Translations under genes and position numbers: made by a program
Shown: one piece after another, positions 8,108 to 16,587 of the stretch
Position numbering within the stretch: position 1 is the stretch's first letter
How the letters are laid out: each line of letters begins with the position of its first letter
Origin: Thermoclostridium sp.
Lineage (GTDB): Bacteria > Bacillota > Clostridia > DSM-8532
Direction of reading: 5' to 3'
DNA: 32,722 nucleotides
Assembly (NCBI GenBank): GCA_017995215.1
Contig: JAGOJH010000029.1
Coordinates: 1 to 32,722, forward strand
The notes under the pieces: model-generated
Databases searched by the model: none
What the model saw: the letters and a program-made list of their open reading frames with translations, nothing else
What the model was told of the DNA's origin: nothing

Positions 8108-8239
8108 CTACATACCATCGCCGCTTCCAGGTGCAACAGGTGGTTTTGGACGCTCAAGACCTCCGGAAACCTGTTCCAGTTCTTCATCGGTAAGTACAGA
8201 CTCTTCTTTTTGGGTTACGTCATCCACCATCTTCTTCAT
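8108..8239 (-). CDS. Double-glycine-leader peptide, 43 aa
   Basis: The ATG at 8239 has AAGGTG 6-7 bases upstream and the frame ends at TAG at 8108. The first 27 residues look like a bacteriocin-type leader: charged, with LTDEELEQVSGG ending in the Gly-Gly cleaved by C39-peptidase transporters. The predicted core after GG is 16 residues (LERPKPPVAPGSGDGM), rich in Pro and Gly and without Cys. A lanthipeptide or disulfide peptide is therefore unlikely. It lies 16 bp after the TPR gene and 15 bp before the SLH gene, so it is co-transcribed with surface protein genes. No transporter or maturation gene is nearby. Codon use and spacing support a real gene. Confidence 0.8.
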   Translation of the reverse strand: MKKMVDDVTQKEESVLTDEELEQVSGGLERPKPPVAPGSGDGM

Positions 8240-8255
8240 TCTTTTCACCTTCCTT

Positions 8256-9320
8256 CTATTTGGTTACAAAAATCATTTTAATTCCATTGAACATTTTAGC
8301 TCCGTCAGTGCTTCCAACAGCAGAGGGAATGAACAACGTAAGTTTTTTGGAAGGCGGCCAGCCCTGTTCATTATCAGGCGACACTTTTATCTGGGTGGCG
8401 TCATTTCCAGCCTCAACCTTTATACTGTAATTATTCTCTTCATCATCGGTAACCGTGATATTTGCTTTTGCGCTGTTCAAATCCACCGGACGGTTGAAGG
8501 TGATGGTCCACACCTTGTCCACCGATACATAAAGCTTTATTTCATCCCAGTCAACAGCTTCGGTACTGGTCGGAACTACGTCGTAAAGGTTTGCATTGAG
8601 GTTTCTTCGAGCGGTCAGCGCAGATTCATATGTCGGGTCAATTTCAAGTGCCCGGTCATAATTCTCCATCGCTGAAGTGTAAAAGCCCTGCGCTTCCAGA
8701 ATCAGCCCCTTGTTCTTGTACAGGCTTGGCTTGTCCTGCTTGAGTGCCAGGCCGTTTTGAACAGCATTCATTGCTGCTGCATACTGTTTATCGAGGTATA
8801 GTACGTAACCGGCGTTATTGTAAGCCAGTGCTTTTGCATTGTTATCCACACCGTCAAGGCCTACAGCATCCAGATAAGTGGCTGCTGCTTCAGGTAATCT
8901 GTTTAAATCCATCAGCATGGCCGCTTTCCAGAAATAATTGTTTTGGTACGGATACAAGGCAATGCTATCATCGAAGGCTGCAAGTGCTTCCGACGTTCGG
9001 CCCAATACAGCCAGGCAGGCGCCCTTGTACTCATACGTCGAATAATAGGGCTCCAAAGCTAGTGCCTTGTCAAATGCCAGCAGTGCTTCATCAAATGCAA
9101 CCATATGATACAGGCAGGAGCCTTGCCAGTCATAATAAACCGATTCCTCCGGATTTAACCTGGCGGCTTCTTCAAAGCTTTTTAACGCATCTTCATAGTT
9201 CCCCTGCCCGAAGAGCGCTACCCCCTGCTCGTAATATTCAGATTCGGTGGCGGCTTGCGCTGTCAGGGGAAACAAAACCAATAAAAAAGCTAAACCAATC
9301 ATCCATCCTGTTTTCTTCAT
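8256..9320 (-). CDS. Exported TPR-repeat protein with C-terminal Ig-like domain
   Basis: This 354-residue protein has a signal peptide (about residues 1-23, with AQA before the likely cleavage site). About six tetratricopeptide repeats span residues 27-245, in the form ALFGQGNYEDALKSFEEAARLNPEE. Residues 255-350 form a beta domain with VWTITFNRPVDLNSAKANI, similar to the Ig-like (Big_5/SbsA) domains of S-layer proteins. Such repeats scaffold protein contacts outside the membrane. The ATG at 9320 follows GGAGG by 9 bases. It precedes the double-glycine peptide by 16 bp and follows the RCC1 protein by 89 bp, apparently in one operon. Confidence 0.85.
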   Translation of the reverse strand: MKKTGWMIGLAFLLVLFPLTAQAATESEYYEQGVALFGQGNYEDALKSFEEAARLNPEESVYYDWQGSCLYHMVAFDEALLAFDKALALEPYYSTYEYKGACLAVLGRTSEALAAFDDSIALYPYQNNYFWKAAMLMDLNRLPEAAATYLDAVGLDGVDNNAKALAYNNAGYVLYLDKQYAAAMNAVQNGLALKQDKPSLYKNKGLILEAQGFYTSAMENYDRALEIDPTYESALTARRNLNANLYDVVPTSTEAVDWDEIKLYVSVDKVWTITFNRPVDLNSAKANITVTDDEENNYSIKVEAGNDATQIKVSPDNEQGWPPSKKLTLFIPSAVGSTDGAKMFNGIKMIFVTK

Positions 9321-9409
9321 GGGGTTATTCCTCCGCTATTTAATAGCCATTTCATCATGGGTCTATTGGTTTGATGCAGTACTTGAGAATATATGACTTC
9401 TCCACAATT

Positions 9410-12400
9410 TTACAGCCATTTGAACCAGTTGGAATTCAAATTCCAGAAATAGGTGTTGGTCGTATCCGCTAACTTGATGTTCCAGGTCAGACCATCGTTG
9501 TTCGCCAGCTGGTTGTCAGCGTTGATCACGGCATTGATGATATTGCCTTTCGTCTTTCTGCCGAATTTCGACGAACCACGGAAGATGGCATAACGGTATG
9601 TCTTCACTTCACCAAATTCAGTGTAAGTGACAGTAAGCAGGTTTCTGCCCTCCACCAGTCCAATGGTGAAACTGCCTGTACCACCAATAATAGTATAGCT
9701 TTCGCTCCCCGCAACATTAGAGCCGTCAGACATCTTCACCATGGAAATATCAGCGCGTTCAGCGGTGGAACATTTTATGGAAAGCTGTGCATTTTCGGTA
9801 TACAAAATGCGATACTGCCGGTTCATATCCAGGTTTCCGATGAAATTATCAAAGGCAAGCGTTTTATTGTTTTGAATAATTGCTTTTATCTCTGAATTAA
9901 AGCTTGTCTGGTCGAAGTTTTTCTGATTGGCAGCGGTAACCACAGCGGATGTGTTCGTACGGAAACTGGCTTCCGCATTGGCTGGAATATAAAATACACA
10001 AATTTTGTAAACCTGTAGGGCTGCTCCTTCTCCAAACTGAACTTCTAAATTGTTCACCCCATTATGAAGATTCAGGGACAAACTCTGATGATCCCGTGAA
10101 AGCGACTGGACTTCGGTGAAATCCTGCAGTACTTTGGCAGAGTTATAAACCGTTACGCCCATATTCAAAACCTTGTTTTCGGTGTAAAGGATGTTGAAAA
10201 GCCGGTTCGGATCAATCCTTACGTTATTGATGGTGAGCGTCTTCGCAGCCGTTATACCGGCCACTTCCTGCTGATACGACGCTTCATCCACAGCACGCCC
10301 GTCTGCCAAAGCGATGGCCTCCCCTACCGTTTGCTGCAGGCCTGCGCTGCTTTCTGGCAGATAGAAAAGGCAGGTTTTCCAGGTTTGTGTTGCACCAGTG
10401 GCAAATTGAATGTTGACAGAAATTTCATTCTGCGCTGGATTCAGCGAAACAGGTATTTTCCCATGTGCGGCATTGTCAACAGCTACAGGTGTTCCATTGA
10501 CACTGACGTTAATACTGCCGTCAAACATGTCATAACTGAGGTTCACCTGGGCAGCTGTACTCAGTCTGATAGTATATGGCTTCTGAATGGACAATCCCAG
10601 TTCCGGAACATTAAATACTCTCAGGTTCATAATACTGTTTACACCATTATGATAGTTTGTCTCATTCGTACTGACAGCGTTTGCTGCAGTCACCTGGTTC
10701 ATCACTGCCTGACGGAAAGCAGCATCGGTTTGCGCAGGCAGGTAAAACACGGTTATTTTCCGGTTCATGTGGAATATCTCATCTGAAAGACTGATTTCCA
10801 GCTCGTTTTTACCCGGTATCAACTCAAAGGGTATGGCTTCGATGGAGTTGGTGAAGCTTTTCAGAGGCTGTCCGTTCAAGCTGATCTGACAATTGCCGTT
10901 TGAATTCACCTTCAAGGTTTGATTGGGATTCTCTGTGTAGAAGATGGAATAGTCTTTGGAAATCTCGTTTGTTCCCAGGCTGACATACTTTTTGAAAAAG
11001 CTCGACAAAGTCTGCTGGTAGCTGCTGTTGGGGCTGAATACAGTGCCGTCCGCCATCAGCATGAGATAATCCTCGTAATAGTCCTTGTGCGCTGTGATCT
11101 GCAGGGGAATTTTCCCATTTCCAGGAACATTGTATATGAATGCATCGGTATACATAACCGACTGTGAAAAGCTTTTTACCGAGCCGTCGGTTAAAATCGC
11201 ATAATTGACATCTGTATTGATACATAAGATTTCTTTCACATTCCTTAAATAAGGCGGGTAAACAGATTGATAATTGTAGTTGAGGATCATGACGGTGCCA
11301 TCCGCCTTCTTAAGGAGGCTCACGTATTCCCCTGCCGAGATGGCCTGAATGCCGGTAAGCCCTTCAGGAATGGATATTTCACCATAATCATTGCCGCCCC
11401 AGCCCACTACCGTACCGTCTTCTTTTAAGGCCAGCGCGTGATAGGCGCCTGCCGAAACCGCCTTAACCTGGGACAAGCCGGCTGGCACTCGGGAATAGAT
11501 ACCTGCGCCCCACTGCACCACGGTGCCATCATTTTTTAGAGCGAGAGTAAACAGGGGGCCAACTGAAATCGCACGCACATTGTTCAAGCCTGCCGGGACA
11601 TTTGTTCCACCGGTGAAACTGCCCCAGGCAACCACCGTACCGTCCTCCTTCAGCGCAACGGAGTAATCGTTACCAGCACCAATATCCTGAACCTGGCTTA
11701 CCGTGTCGGGCACATCCATCCAGTTTCCTCTTTTATCCCACGCAGTAACCGTTCCATCCTCCAGAAGCGCCAGGAAATGAGAGCGGCCTGCAGCGAGTTT
11801 CCTGACCTTTCCTTCCCGGTTGCATCTGTAAATGGCCTTCAGGTGTTCTACAGCCTGCAGGTAATCGGCTTCTTCCTGCACATTTGCATTGGATTGTGCC
11901 CCTGAGGCAACAAGCGCGGTTCTGATTTCCGGCTTGGTATCACCAGGAATTTTATAAAGGAAGATAGTTTGAGTTTCCTGTCCGAAGCGGATTTCCAGGG
12001 TATTCCCCTCATCCTTCAAATTGAGAGCGGCTGTTTTCCAAAGGTTTTGCAGCGCACCGCAAGGTGTTCCATTGAAAATGAACTCGGCCGGCTCTTTAGT
12101 AAACGTGGACAGCTGTAAAGCGGGCTGATCGGTCACATAAACCTGGTAAGGCTGATCATTGTCCTTGGCGCCGGGAATGCCCGACAGATTAATCAGCTTC
12201 AAATCGCTGATGAGCGACTCAACATATGCCGTCATGTCGGCTACATTTTGGTCATAGGTTGCCTGATCAGTGGATTGCTCATTTTTAGTATTTGCTTGCG
12301 CATGAAATTCCTGATAAGTCTCTGCATTCAGGCCGGATGGAAGTTTTGCAATACAATATTGATAGTTTTTCCCTGACGTTTCATACTTCACTTCGATTTT

Positions 12401-13141
12401 GGTGAGATAACTGTTCAGTGTCAGCGGAATAGATACCTTTGCCCGCCCCAGGGTTTGCGACAAAACGCCGTCAACATAAACCTTTGCCGAATCCTTCGAT
12501 TCCACGGCGAGTTCTATGGAATCCAGGCCGGTGGAGAGAATGTTGAAATATTTGTCCATGGCTGTAGTCATCCCGGTTAAGCTGATTTTATCTTCATAAT
12601 TATCATAAGGAATGGCTAATTGGGCGTTTACGCCACTTTCGGCGGCTAGAAATGATTGTTCATCCACCGATTGATTGTTGGCATTAATGACCGCCTGCAT
12701 GATTTCCCCTCTGCGTTGTGCATTGGCCGTCTGCGGGATATAGACCACATTGATATGGAAGGAATAATAGCCTATGTTATCTGTAATGGAAAACCTGTTT
12801 ATCCCTTCTTTCAGTTTTGCTTCATAATAAGACTCCGAATCAAACAGGTAATAATCATATATACCAATTTCCTGGTTTTCCTGAGTCACGGAAAAGTCTA
12901 AATAATCAGGCCAGGGTTGTCCTGGAGCCGCATAATATGCAAAAGCAATGTATTGGTTTGGGTCCTCGAAATAGAACCAGGTATAGTTTTTAGTTACCTC
13001 CGTATTCTTAAAGCTTATATATAAGCTGTCATCCATCAAGCCAGGAATTGAAGCTGTGGCAGGAAGATTGAATACAGACAGGACAGACACAAAAATAAAT
13101 ACCATCAGAAAGAGCTGAACCGGACGTTTAAATGATTTCAT
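9410..13141 (-). CDS. Giant exported RCC1 beta-propeller protein with repeated beta-sandwich modules
   Basis: This 1243-residue protein starts at the ATG at 13141, behind AGGTG. Residues about 1-30 are a signal peptide (hydrophobic run, then PATAS). About residues 445-640 hold RCC1-type repeats of some 38 residues, in the form AISAGxxHxLALKxDGTVVxWG, six clear and a seventh weaker, enough for a propeller. On both sides lie about six modules of 120-140 residues. Each ends in an FYIPA-like strand followed by a helix with AxFRxxVxxxVxAAN, and they look like cadherin-like beta sandwiches. It probably acts as a surface adhesin or scaffold. It heads the run of TPR, peptide and SLH genes. Confidence 0.85.
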   Translation of the reverse strand: MKSFKRPVQLFLMVFIFVSVLSVFNLPATASIPGLMDDSLYISFKNTEVTKNYTWFYFEDPNQYIAFAYYAAPGQPWPDYLDFSVTQENQEIGIYDYYLFDSESYYEAKLKEGINRFSITDNIGYYSFHINVVYIPQTANAQRRGEIMQAVINANNQSVDEQSFLAAESGVNAQLAIPYDNYEDKISLTGMTTAMDKYFNILSTGLDSIELAVESKDSAKVYVDGVLSQTLGRAKVSIPLTLNSYLTKIEVKYETSGKNYQYCIAKLPSGLNAETYQEFHAQANTKNEQSTDQATYDQNVADMTAYVESLISDLKLINLSGIPGAKDNDQPYQVYVTDQPALQLSTFTKEPAEFIFNGTPCGALQNLWKTAALNLKDEGNTLEIRFGQETQTIFLYKIPGDTKPEIRTALVASGAQSNANVQEEADYLQAVEHLKAIYRCNREGKVRKLAAGRSHFLALLEDGTVTAWDKRGNWMDVPDTVSQVQDIGAGNDYSVALKEDGTVVAWGSFTGGTNVPAGLNNVRAISVGPLFTLALKNDGTVVQWGAGIYSRVPAGLSQVKAVSAGAYHALALKEDGTVVGWGGNDYGEISIPEGLTGIQAISAGEYVSLLKKADGTVMILNYNYQSVYPPYLRNVKEILCINTDVNYAILTDGSVKSFSQSVMYTDAFIYNVPGNGKIPLQITAHKDYYEDYLMLMADGTVFSPNSSYQQTLSSFFKKYVSLGTNEISKDYSIFYTENPNQTLKVNSNGNCQISLNGQPLKSFTNSIEAIPFELIPGKNELEISLSDEIFHMNRKITVFYLPAQTDAAFRQAVMNQVTAANAVSTNETNYHNGVNSIMNLRVFNVPELGLSIQKPYTIRLSTAAQVNLSYDMFDGSINVSVNGTPVAVDNAAHGKIPVSLNPAQNEISVNIQFATGATQTWKTCLFYLPESSAGLQQTVGEAIALADGRAVDEASYQQEVAGITAAKTLTINNVRIDPNRLFNILYTENKVLNMGVTVYNSAKVLQDFTEVQSLSRDHQSLSLNLHNGVNNLEVQFGEGAALQVYKICVFYIPANAEASFRTNTSAVVTAANQKNFDQTSFNSEIKAIIQNNKTLAFDNFIGNLDMNRQYRILYTENAQLSIKCSTAERADISMVKMSDGSNVAGSESYTIIGGTGSFTIGLVEGRNLLTVTYTEFGEVKTYRYAIFRGSSKFGRKTKGNIINAVINADNQLANNDGLTWNIKLADTTNTYFWNLNSNWFKWL

Positions 13142-13281
13142 CCAACACCTATCTCCCTTCAAAACAGAGGCTATGTTGTCACACAGCCAATCAGGCTTGA
13201 TAAACCAGTCGTTATTAGGCAAAGCATCTGGCAATACACTAAAAATATACCATCAGAATCAAAAACATAAACAACCCTGTC

Positions 13282-13331
13282 AAAAAAAAGGCAACATAAA
13301 AGCCTTACAGGTGCATAGCCTGCAAGGCTTT
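13282..13331 (-). terminator. Hairpin plus T run, probable minus-strand terminator
   Basis: On the minus strand a 13-bp stem with one mismatch (AAAGCCTTGCAGG at 13331-13319 with CCTGTAAGGCTTT at 13311-13299) is followed by TATGTTGCC and then eight T. It lies between the unknown gene at 13522 and the RCC1 gene, so it either ends the upstream transcript or acts as an attenuator in front of the RCC1 operon. The T run starts about nine bases after the stem, which weakens the call. Confidence 0.45.
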
Positions 13332-13332
13332 C

Positions 13333-13477
13333 TATAATGGGTCATTTTCAGGAGCGTTCAACGATGGGGGCATCCTCTCGGGGTGCGTTGCAGTGGGTAC
13401 GTTCCTGAGGTATGCCCCCGAACTGCTGGTTTTTTAGTGAAAATCCTCTGTGTAGCGGGTCACCCCCGGGGGGATGC
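13333..13477 (+). ncRNA. Candidate structured RNA, class unknown
   Basis: TATAAT at 13333-13338 precedes a strongly folding stretch. ATTTTCA (13344-13350) pairs with TGAAAAT (13438-13444), and AGC GTTC (13353-13359) pairs with GAAC T GCT (13420-13427). GGGGGCATCCTC (13366-13377) pairs with GAGGTATGCCCCC (13407-13419), with one bulged T. Inside, GGG and GCGT (13381-13388) pair with ACGT and CCT (13399-13406) using two G-U pairs that would be A-C mismatches on the minus strand, which favours the plus strand. An alternative helix joins 13370-13385 to 13461-13477. No -35, no plus-strand terminator and no family match was found. The minus strand as a leader is the rival reading. Confidence 0.35.
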
Positions 13478-13521
13478 TGAAGTGCCACATGAGTATCCCT
13501 GCCGGGGAAGTATTCACGTTA

Positions 13522-14136
13522 TTACGGCTTGGTCTCTCCCTTTCCCCCTGTATTTTCCTTGTTCTCTTTATTCTCGATGTTCTCCTTCTTTTCAGTGTCC
13601 TTTTGTTTCTCAGGAACGATATTTTCCGGTGTTTTATTCGCATCTGCGGTTTCATAGGCCGTAACCGTCCAAATGCCCGTATCATCCTTTCTGACAAGCC
13701 TTTTCAGATATACAAGCCGGATCTGTGTCCTGCTGCTGGAAACCTGAACAATGGCTTCTTTGTTTGAACTTTCAATGAGCTTCAGTTCTCCTGTGCGAAC
13801 AGGATAATCTCCCTGTATGCCATTCGGAGATATCTTCAGGCTTACAAATACCTGCGTGACAAAAACCGGATCCAGTTTCCATGGAGAATGTCCTTCGTCC
13901 ACACTTTTCTGTTCCTCTCTCACAACCTGAATATCATAAGTAACCTGAACCGCACCTCCACCCTTCTTTTTCCCATCCTTTGGAATGAGAGATAATACGA
14001 GAAATATAATCGCGGCGAGGATCAGTAATACTCCGACAATTGCAGTCCAATTGATCGGACTTTTTTTCATCGGTTTCAGCGTTTGCGTTTTCATTTTGTT
14101 TGAAATCACAGGCTTATAGCTTTTTTTGGAATCCAT
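13522..14136 (-). CDS. Membrane-anchored extracytoplasmic protein of unknown function
   Basis: This 204-residue protein has a short basic cytoplasmic head, one membrane helix at about residues 30-51 (AIVGVLLILAAIIFLVLSL) and an external domain with alternating strands (for example IVQVSSSRTQIRLVYLKRLV). The last 35 residues are a Lys/Glu/Asn-rich tail. The ATG at 14136 follows GGGGGGAG. The frame is open 24 codons further up, but without a ribosome site. I do not recognise the family. It lies between yccF and the RCC1 operon. The frame stays open for 57 codons after the TAA TAA stop, through the structured region, which is probably accidental. Confidence 0.65.
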   Translation of the reverse strand: MDSKKSYKPVISNKMKTQTLKPMKKSPINWTAIVGVLLILAAIIFLVLSLIPKDGKKKGGGAVQVTYDIQVVREEQKSVDEGHSPWKLDPVFVTQVFVSLKISPNGIQGDYPVRTGELKLIESSNKEAIVQVSSSRTQIRLVYLKRLVRKDDTGIWTVTAYETADANKTPENIVPEKQKDTEKKENIENKENKENTGGKGETKP

Positions 14137-14250
14137 GGCTCCCCCCTCTGAACGAAAAGGATTCTGTTCGTCCGGAATATGAACAATCATTATTAAAATC
14201 CTATGCATGAGTTTGGAAAATAATCATTAAATGTCAAAGGTCTCAGGGGT

Positions 14251-14278
14251 AAAAAAAGGGCCTTCATGTGCTGAAGGC
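14251..14278 (-). terminator. Rho-independent terminator downstream of yccF
   Basis: On the minus strand, GCCTTCA (14278-14272), loop GCACA and TGAAGGC (14266-14260) are followed by CC and seven T. It lies 130 bp past the yccF stop and upstream of the next minus-strand gene, so it separates the two transcripts. Confidence 0.8.
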
Positions 14279-14407
14279 GCTCAAACCGGGAGGTTATGCA
14301 TCTATGTGAAAGTGAAATTCCAAGATTAATTCATGAAGCTATGTGCGGTTTTCTTAGCCGGAGGATTCATCATCCCCCGGCATCAAAAGCCGAAATATGT
14401 AAACCCG

Positions 14408-14776
14408 TTATCGGGAATGAATTTCAGCCCCAAATGGCAGCAGCGCCAGCTTCGCCAGCTTGAAATGCTGCAATCCGAAGGGTATTCCAATGATAGTAAC
14501 ACAAAAAAGCAAACCGATAGTCAAATGCAGCAGACACAATTCCCAGCCAAGGAAAACAATCCACAGAATGTTTCCAACAAGGCCTCCGACACCGAAGCGA
14601 CCTACCTCCACATCTCTGCCAAAGGGAGTTAGAACGAGACCGCCTATTTTAAAGCATTGTATGCCAAAGGGAATACCAACAATGGTTAAGCAGGCCAATA
14701 AGCCCCCAATTAGCCACAATATGCTGGCAGCAAGACCCCCAACGACAATCCAGAGTAAATTTCCAATCAGAGACAT
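14408..14776 (-). CDS. yccF: YccF domain membrane protein
   Basis: This 122-residue protein is built from two copies of the YccF motif. The first is GNLLWIVVGG with IVGIPFGIQCFKIGGL, and the second is GNILWIVFLG with IIGIPFGLQHFKLAKLALLPFG. Each copy supplies hydrophobic segments, giving about four membrane helices. The function of the family is not established. The ATG at 14776 has GGAGG 9 bases upstream. An in-frame ATG at 14797 overlaps that ribosome site region and is rejected. It appears to be transcribed alone, with a terminator at 14251-14278. Confidence 0.9.
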   Translation of the reverse strand: MSLIGNLLWIVVGGLAASILWLIGGLLACLTIVGIPFGIQCFKIGGLVLTPFGRDVEVGRFGVGGLVGNILWIVFLGWELCLLHLTIGLLFCVTIIGIPFGLQHFKLAKLALLPFGAEIHSR

Positions 14777-14826
14777 TTTCAATACCCTCCTGAACATGAA
14801 AGGCCTGCGGGTTTCTTATGGATGAG

Positions 14827-14848
14827 CAGGGTGCAGTGATGCACCCTG
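14827..14848. repeat. Perfect 9-bp stem with GTGA tetraloop
   Basis: CAGGGTGCA at 14827-14835 and TGCACCCTG at 14840-14848 enclose GTGA. It lies in the leader of yccF, some 50 bp before the start. There is no T run on either strand, so it is not a typical terminator. It could be a leader hairpin or a weak end for the upstream enzyme gene. Confidence 0.5.
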
Positions 14849-14886
14849 TTGAAACATTTCCGGAAGCCTTGATATCATTTGATTGT

Positions 14887-14945
14887 ATTATAGGGTCTCT
14901 GGATTTGAAATTCTTTTGTTTCTCATTAGAGTTTGATTAGAGTTT
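14887..14945 (-). promoter_or_regulatory. Possible yccF promoter -10 with upstream direct repeat
   Basis: On the minus strand, an exact TATAAT lies at 14892-14887. Upstream of it, the decamer ATTAGAGTTT (read on the plus strand) occurs at 14925-14934 and 14936-14945, an 11-bp period equal to one helical turn. No good -35 is seen, which fits an activator-dependent promoter. This is suggestive only. Confidence 0.3.
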
Positions 14946-14979
14946 TTCCTGAATTGATGCAAAGTTATGGAGTATATGG

Positions 14980-16518
14980 CTAAGAACATGATCCGTTTTG
15001 CAGCTTCATATCCTCAATCATATTCAGCATTTTCATCGTAGCCTTGATAGCTGAAGCTGTCTGGTCGGAATCCAGCCCCCTGGTCTTGAATTCCCGTCCA
15101 AACTGCCATGTAATGGCGGTCTCCACCAGCGCGTTGGTTTTCCCTCCGGGAGGGATGGTCACGATGTAGTCGATTAAGTGCGGCATTGGCTTTTGGATTT
15201 GCTCATATATTTTAGTAATCGCTTTTACAAAAGCATCATACTGCCCATCCCCATTGGAGGTTTCCTCGTAAACCTTGCCGTCTATCTCCAGGCTAACCGT
15301 GGAAACCGGCTTTAAGTTACGGGCATGGCAAATATAATAGTTCAGCAGCTTGATCTTGTTTTCTGCTTCGCCGGTGCGAAGAACATCCGAGATGATGTAT
15401 GGCAAATCATCGGTGGTGATACTTTCCTTCTTGTCACCAAGCTCAACAATTCTATCGGTGATTTTCCGGACGGATTCCTTGTCAAGCTCAATTCCAAGCT
15501 CTTCAAGGTTTTTTACAATACTGGCCTTTCCCGAGGATTTCCCCAGGGCGTATTTTCGAAGCCTGCCAAAGCGCTCCGGCATCAGGTTGTTAAAATACAA
15601 GTTCCCCTTGTTGTCCCCGTCGGCATGAATTCCACTGGTCTGTGTGAATACGTTTTCGCCGATAATGGGCTTGTTGCCTGGTATGCGGATGCCGGAAAAC
15701 GCTTCGACGATTTTACTGATCTTTGCCAGCTTGGTTTCTTCCACCGATAACGCAATACCTGGGCAAAAATCTTTCAAAACGCCTACAACACTGGAAAGGG
15801 GTGCATTTCCGGTTCTTTCGCCCAAGCCGTTCACGGTGGTATGCACCCCGCGAGCACCTGCCTTTACGGCCATCAGCGTGTTTGCCGCTGACATGTCGTA
15901 ATCGTTGTGGGAATGATAATCGAAGTGAACCTGCGGATATCTTTCCACCATCATCCGCACATATTGAAAGGTTTGCTCGGGATCCAGCATCCCTAACGTG
16001 TCTGGAAGCATAAACCTGTCGATTCCCTCGTCCTTCAGGGCATCAATCAGCTGGTATACATACTCGGGGGAATTCATAATACCCTCCGACCATATTTCCA
16101 AATATATATTGCAGTGGATTCCATTCTTCTTTGCGTAGCCTATGACGTTCTTTATATCCCGGATATGTTCTTCGGGTGTTTTCTTCAGCTGATACTGCAC
16201 ATGCTTTAAAGAACCCTTGCATAACAGGTTCAAGACCCTGGCCCCGGATTCAACAATCCAGTCCACGGAGATCGTACCATCAACAAAGCCCAAAACTTCA
16301 AGGCGATCCAGATATCCTTTTGCCTTGCACCAGCTTGAGATCAGCTTCACAGCTTCCATTTCACCCTTTGATACCCGGGCTGAAGCCACTTCGATCCGAT
16401 CCAGCTGAACCTCTTCGAGTAAAATTTTTGCAATATTGAATTTTTCGGTATGGGAAAAAGAAACCCCTGGGGTTTGCTCACCATCTCTCAAGGTCGTATC
16501 CATGATTTCAATTTTCAT
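14980..16518 (-). CDS. Alpha-isopropylmalate/citramalate synthase family enzyme
   Basis: This 512-residue acyltransferase condenses acetyl-CoA with a 2-oxo acid. The TIM barrel occupies residues 1 to about 280. It has the metal and catalytic motif MDTTLRDGEQTPG at 6-18, HSHND at 202-206 supplying metal-binding histidines, and VNGLGERTGNAPL at 229-241. The C-terminal 120 residues form a LeuA-type regulatory domain, which sets it apart from homocitrate and Re-citrate synthases lacking that domain. Whether the substrate is 2-oxoisovalerate (leucine) or pyruvate (isoleucine via citramalate) cannot be decided from the sequence. No leuBCD genes are nearby. The start has GGGGAGGGG upstream. Confidence 0.85.
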   Translation of the reverse strand: MKIEIMDTTLRDGEQTPGVSFSHTEKFNIAKILLEEVQLDRIEVASARVSKGEMEAVKLISSWCKAKGYLDRLEVLGFVDGTISVDWIVESGARVLNLLCKGSLKHVQYQLKKTPEEHIRDIKNVIGYAKKNGIHCNIYLEIWSEGIMNSPEYVYQLIDALKDEGIDRFMLPDTLGMLDPEQTFQYVRMMVERYPQVHFDYHSHNDYDMSAANTLMAVKAGARGVHTTVNGLGERTGNAPLSSVVGVLKDFCPGIALSVEETKLAKISKIVEAFSGIRIPGNKPIIGENVFTQTSGIHADGDNKGNLYFNNLMPERFGRLRKYALGKSSGKASIVKNLEELGIELDKESVRKITDRIVELGDKKESITTDDLPYIISDVLRTGEAENKIKLLNYYICHARNLKPVSTVSLEIDGKVYEETSNGDGQYDAFVKAITKIYEQIQKPMPHLIDYIVTIPPGGKTNALVETAITWQFGREFKTRGLDSDQTASAIKATMKMLNMIEDMKLQNGSCS

Positions 16519-16557
16519 TGTAAGAACCCCTCCCCGTGCCGGGATAATATTTTACCC

Positions 16558-16587
16558 ATTATACCCTAAAAGAATTATCCAAGTAAA
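16558..16587 (-). promoter_or_regulatory. Promoter of the isopropylmalate-synthase-like gene
   Basis: On the minus strand, an exact TATAAT at 16563-16558 is preceded after 18 bp by TTTACT at 16587-16582, which matches 4 of 6. The leader to the start codon is only about 30 bases, so no T-box or other leader control fits. Transcription thus probably starts after the peptide gene at 16738. Confidence 0.55.

Noticed and set aside
8092-8281. Plus-strand 66-residue frame covering the peptide region
   Set aside because: It is antisense to the double-glycine peptide and has no ribosome site.
13434-13477. Minus-strand mini-frame starting MWHFSIPPG in the structured region
   Set aside because: Only about 18 codons, with GC-rich paired DNA. 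No leader or domain features were seen.
13353-13521. 57-codon frame continuing the unknown membrane protein past its TAA TAA stop
   Set aside because: Two consecutive stops and no start with a ribosome site. The stretch is better explained by its strong base pairing than by coding.
14333-14632. Plus-strand 99-residue frame opposite yccF
   Set aside because: It is antisense to YccF, which has two clear family motifs.
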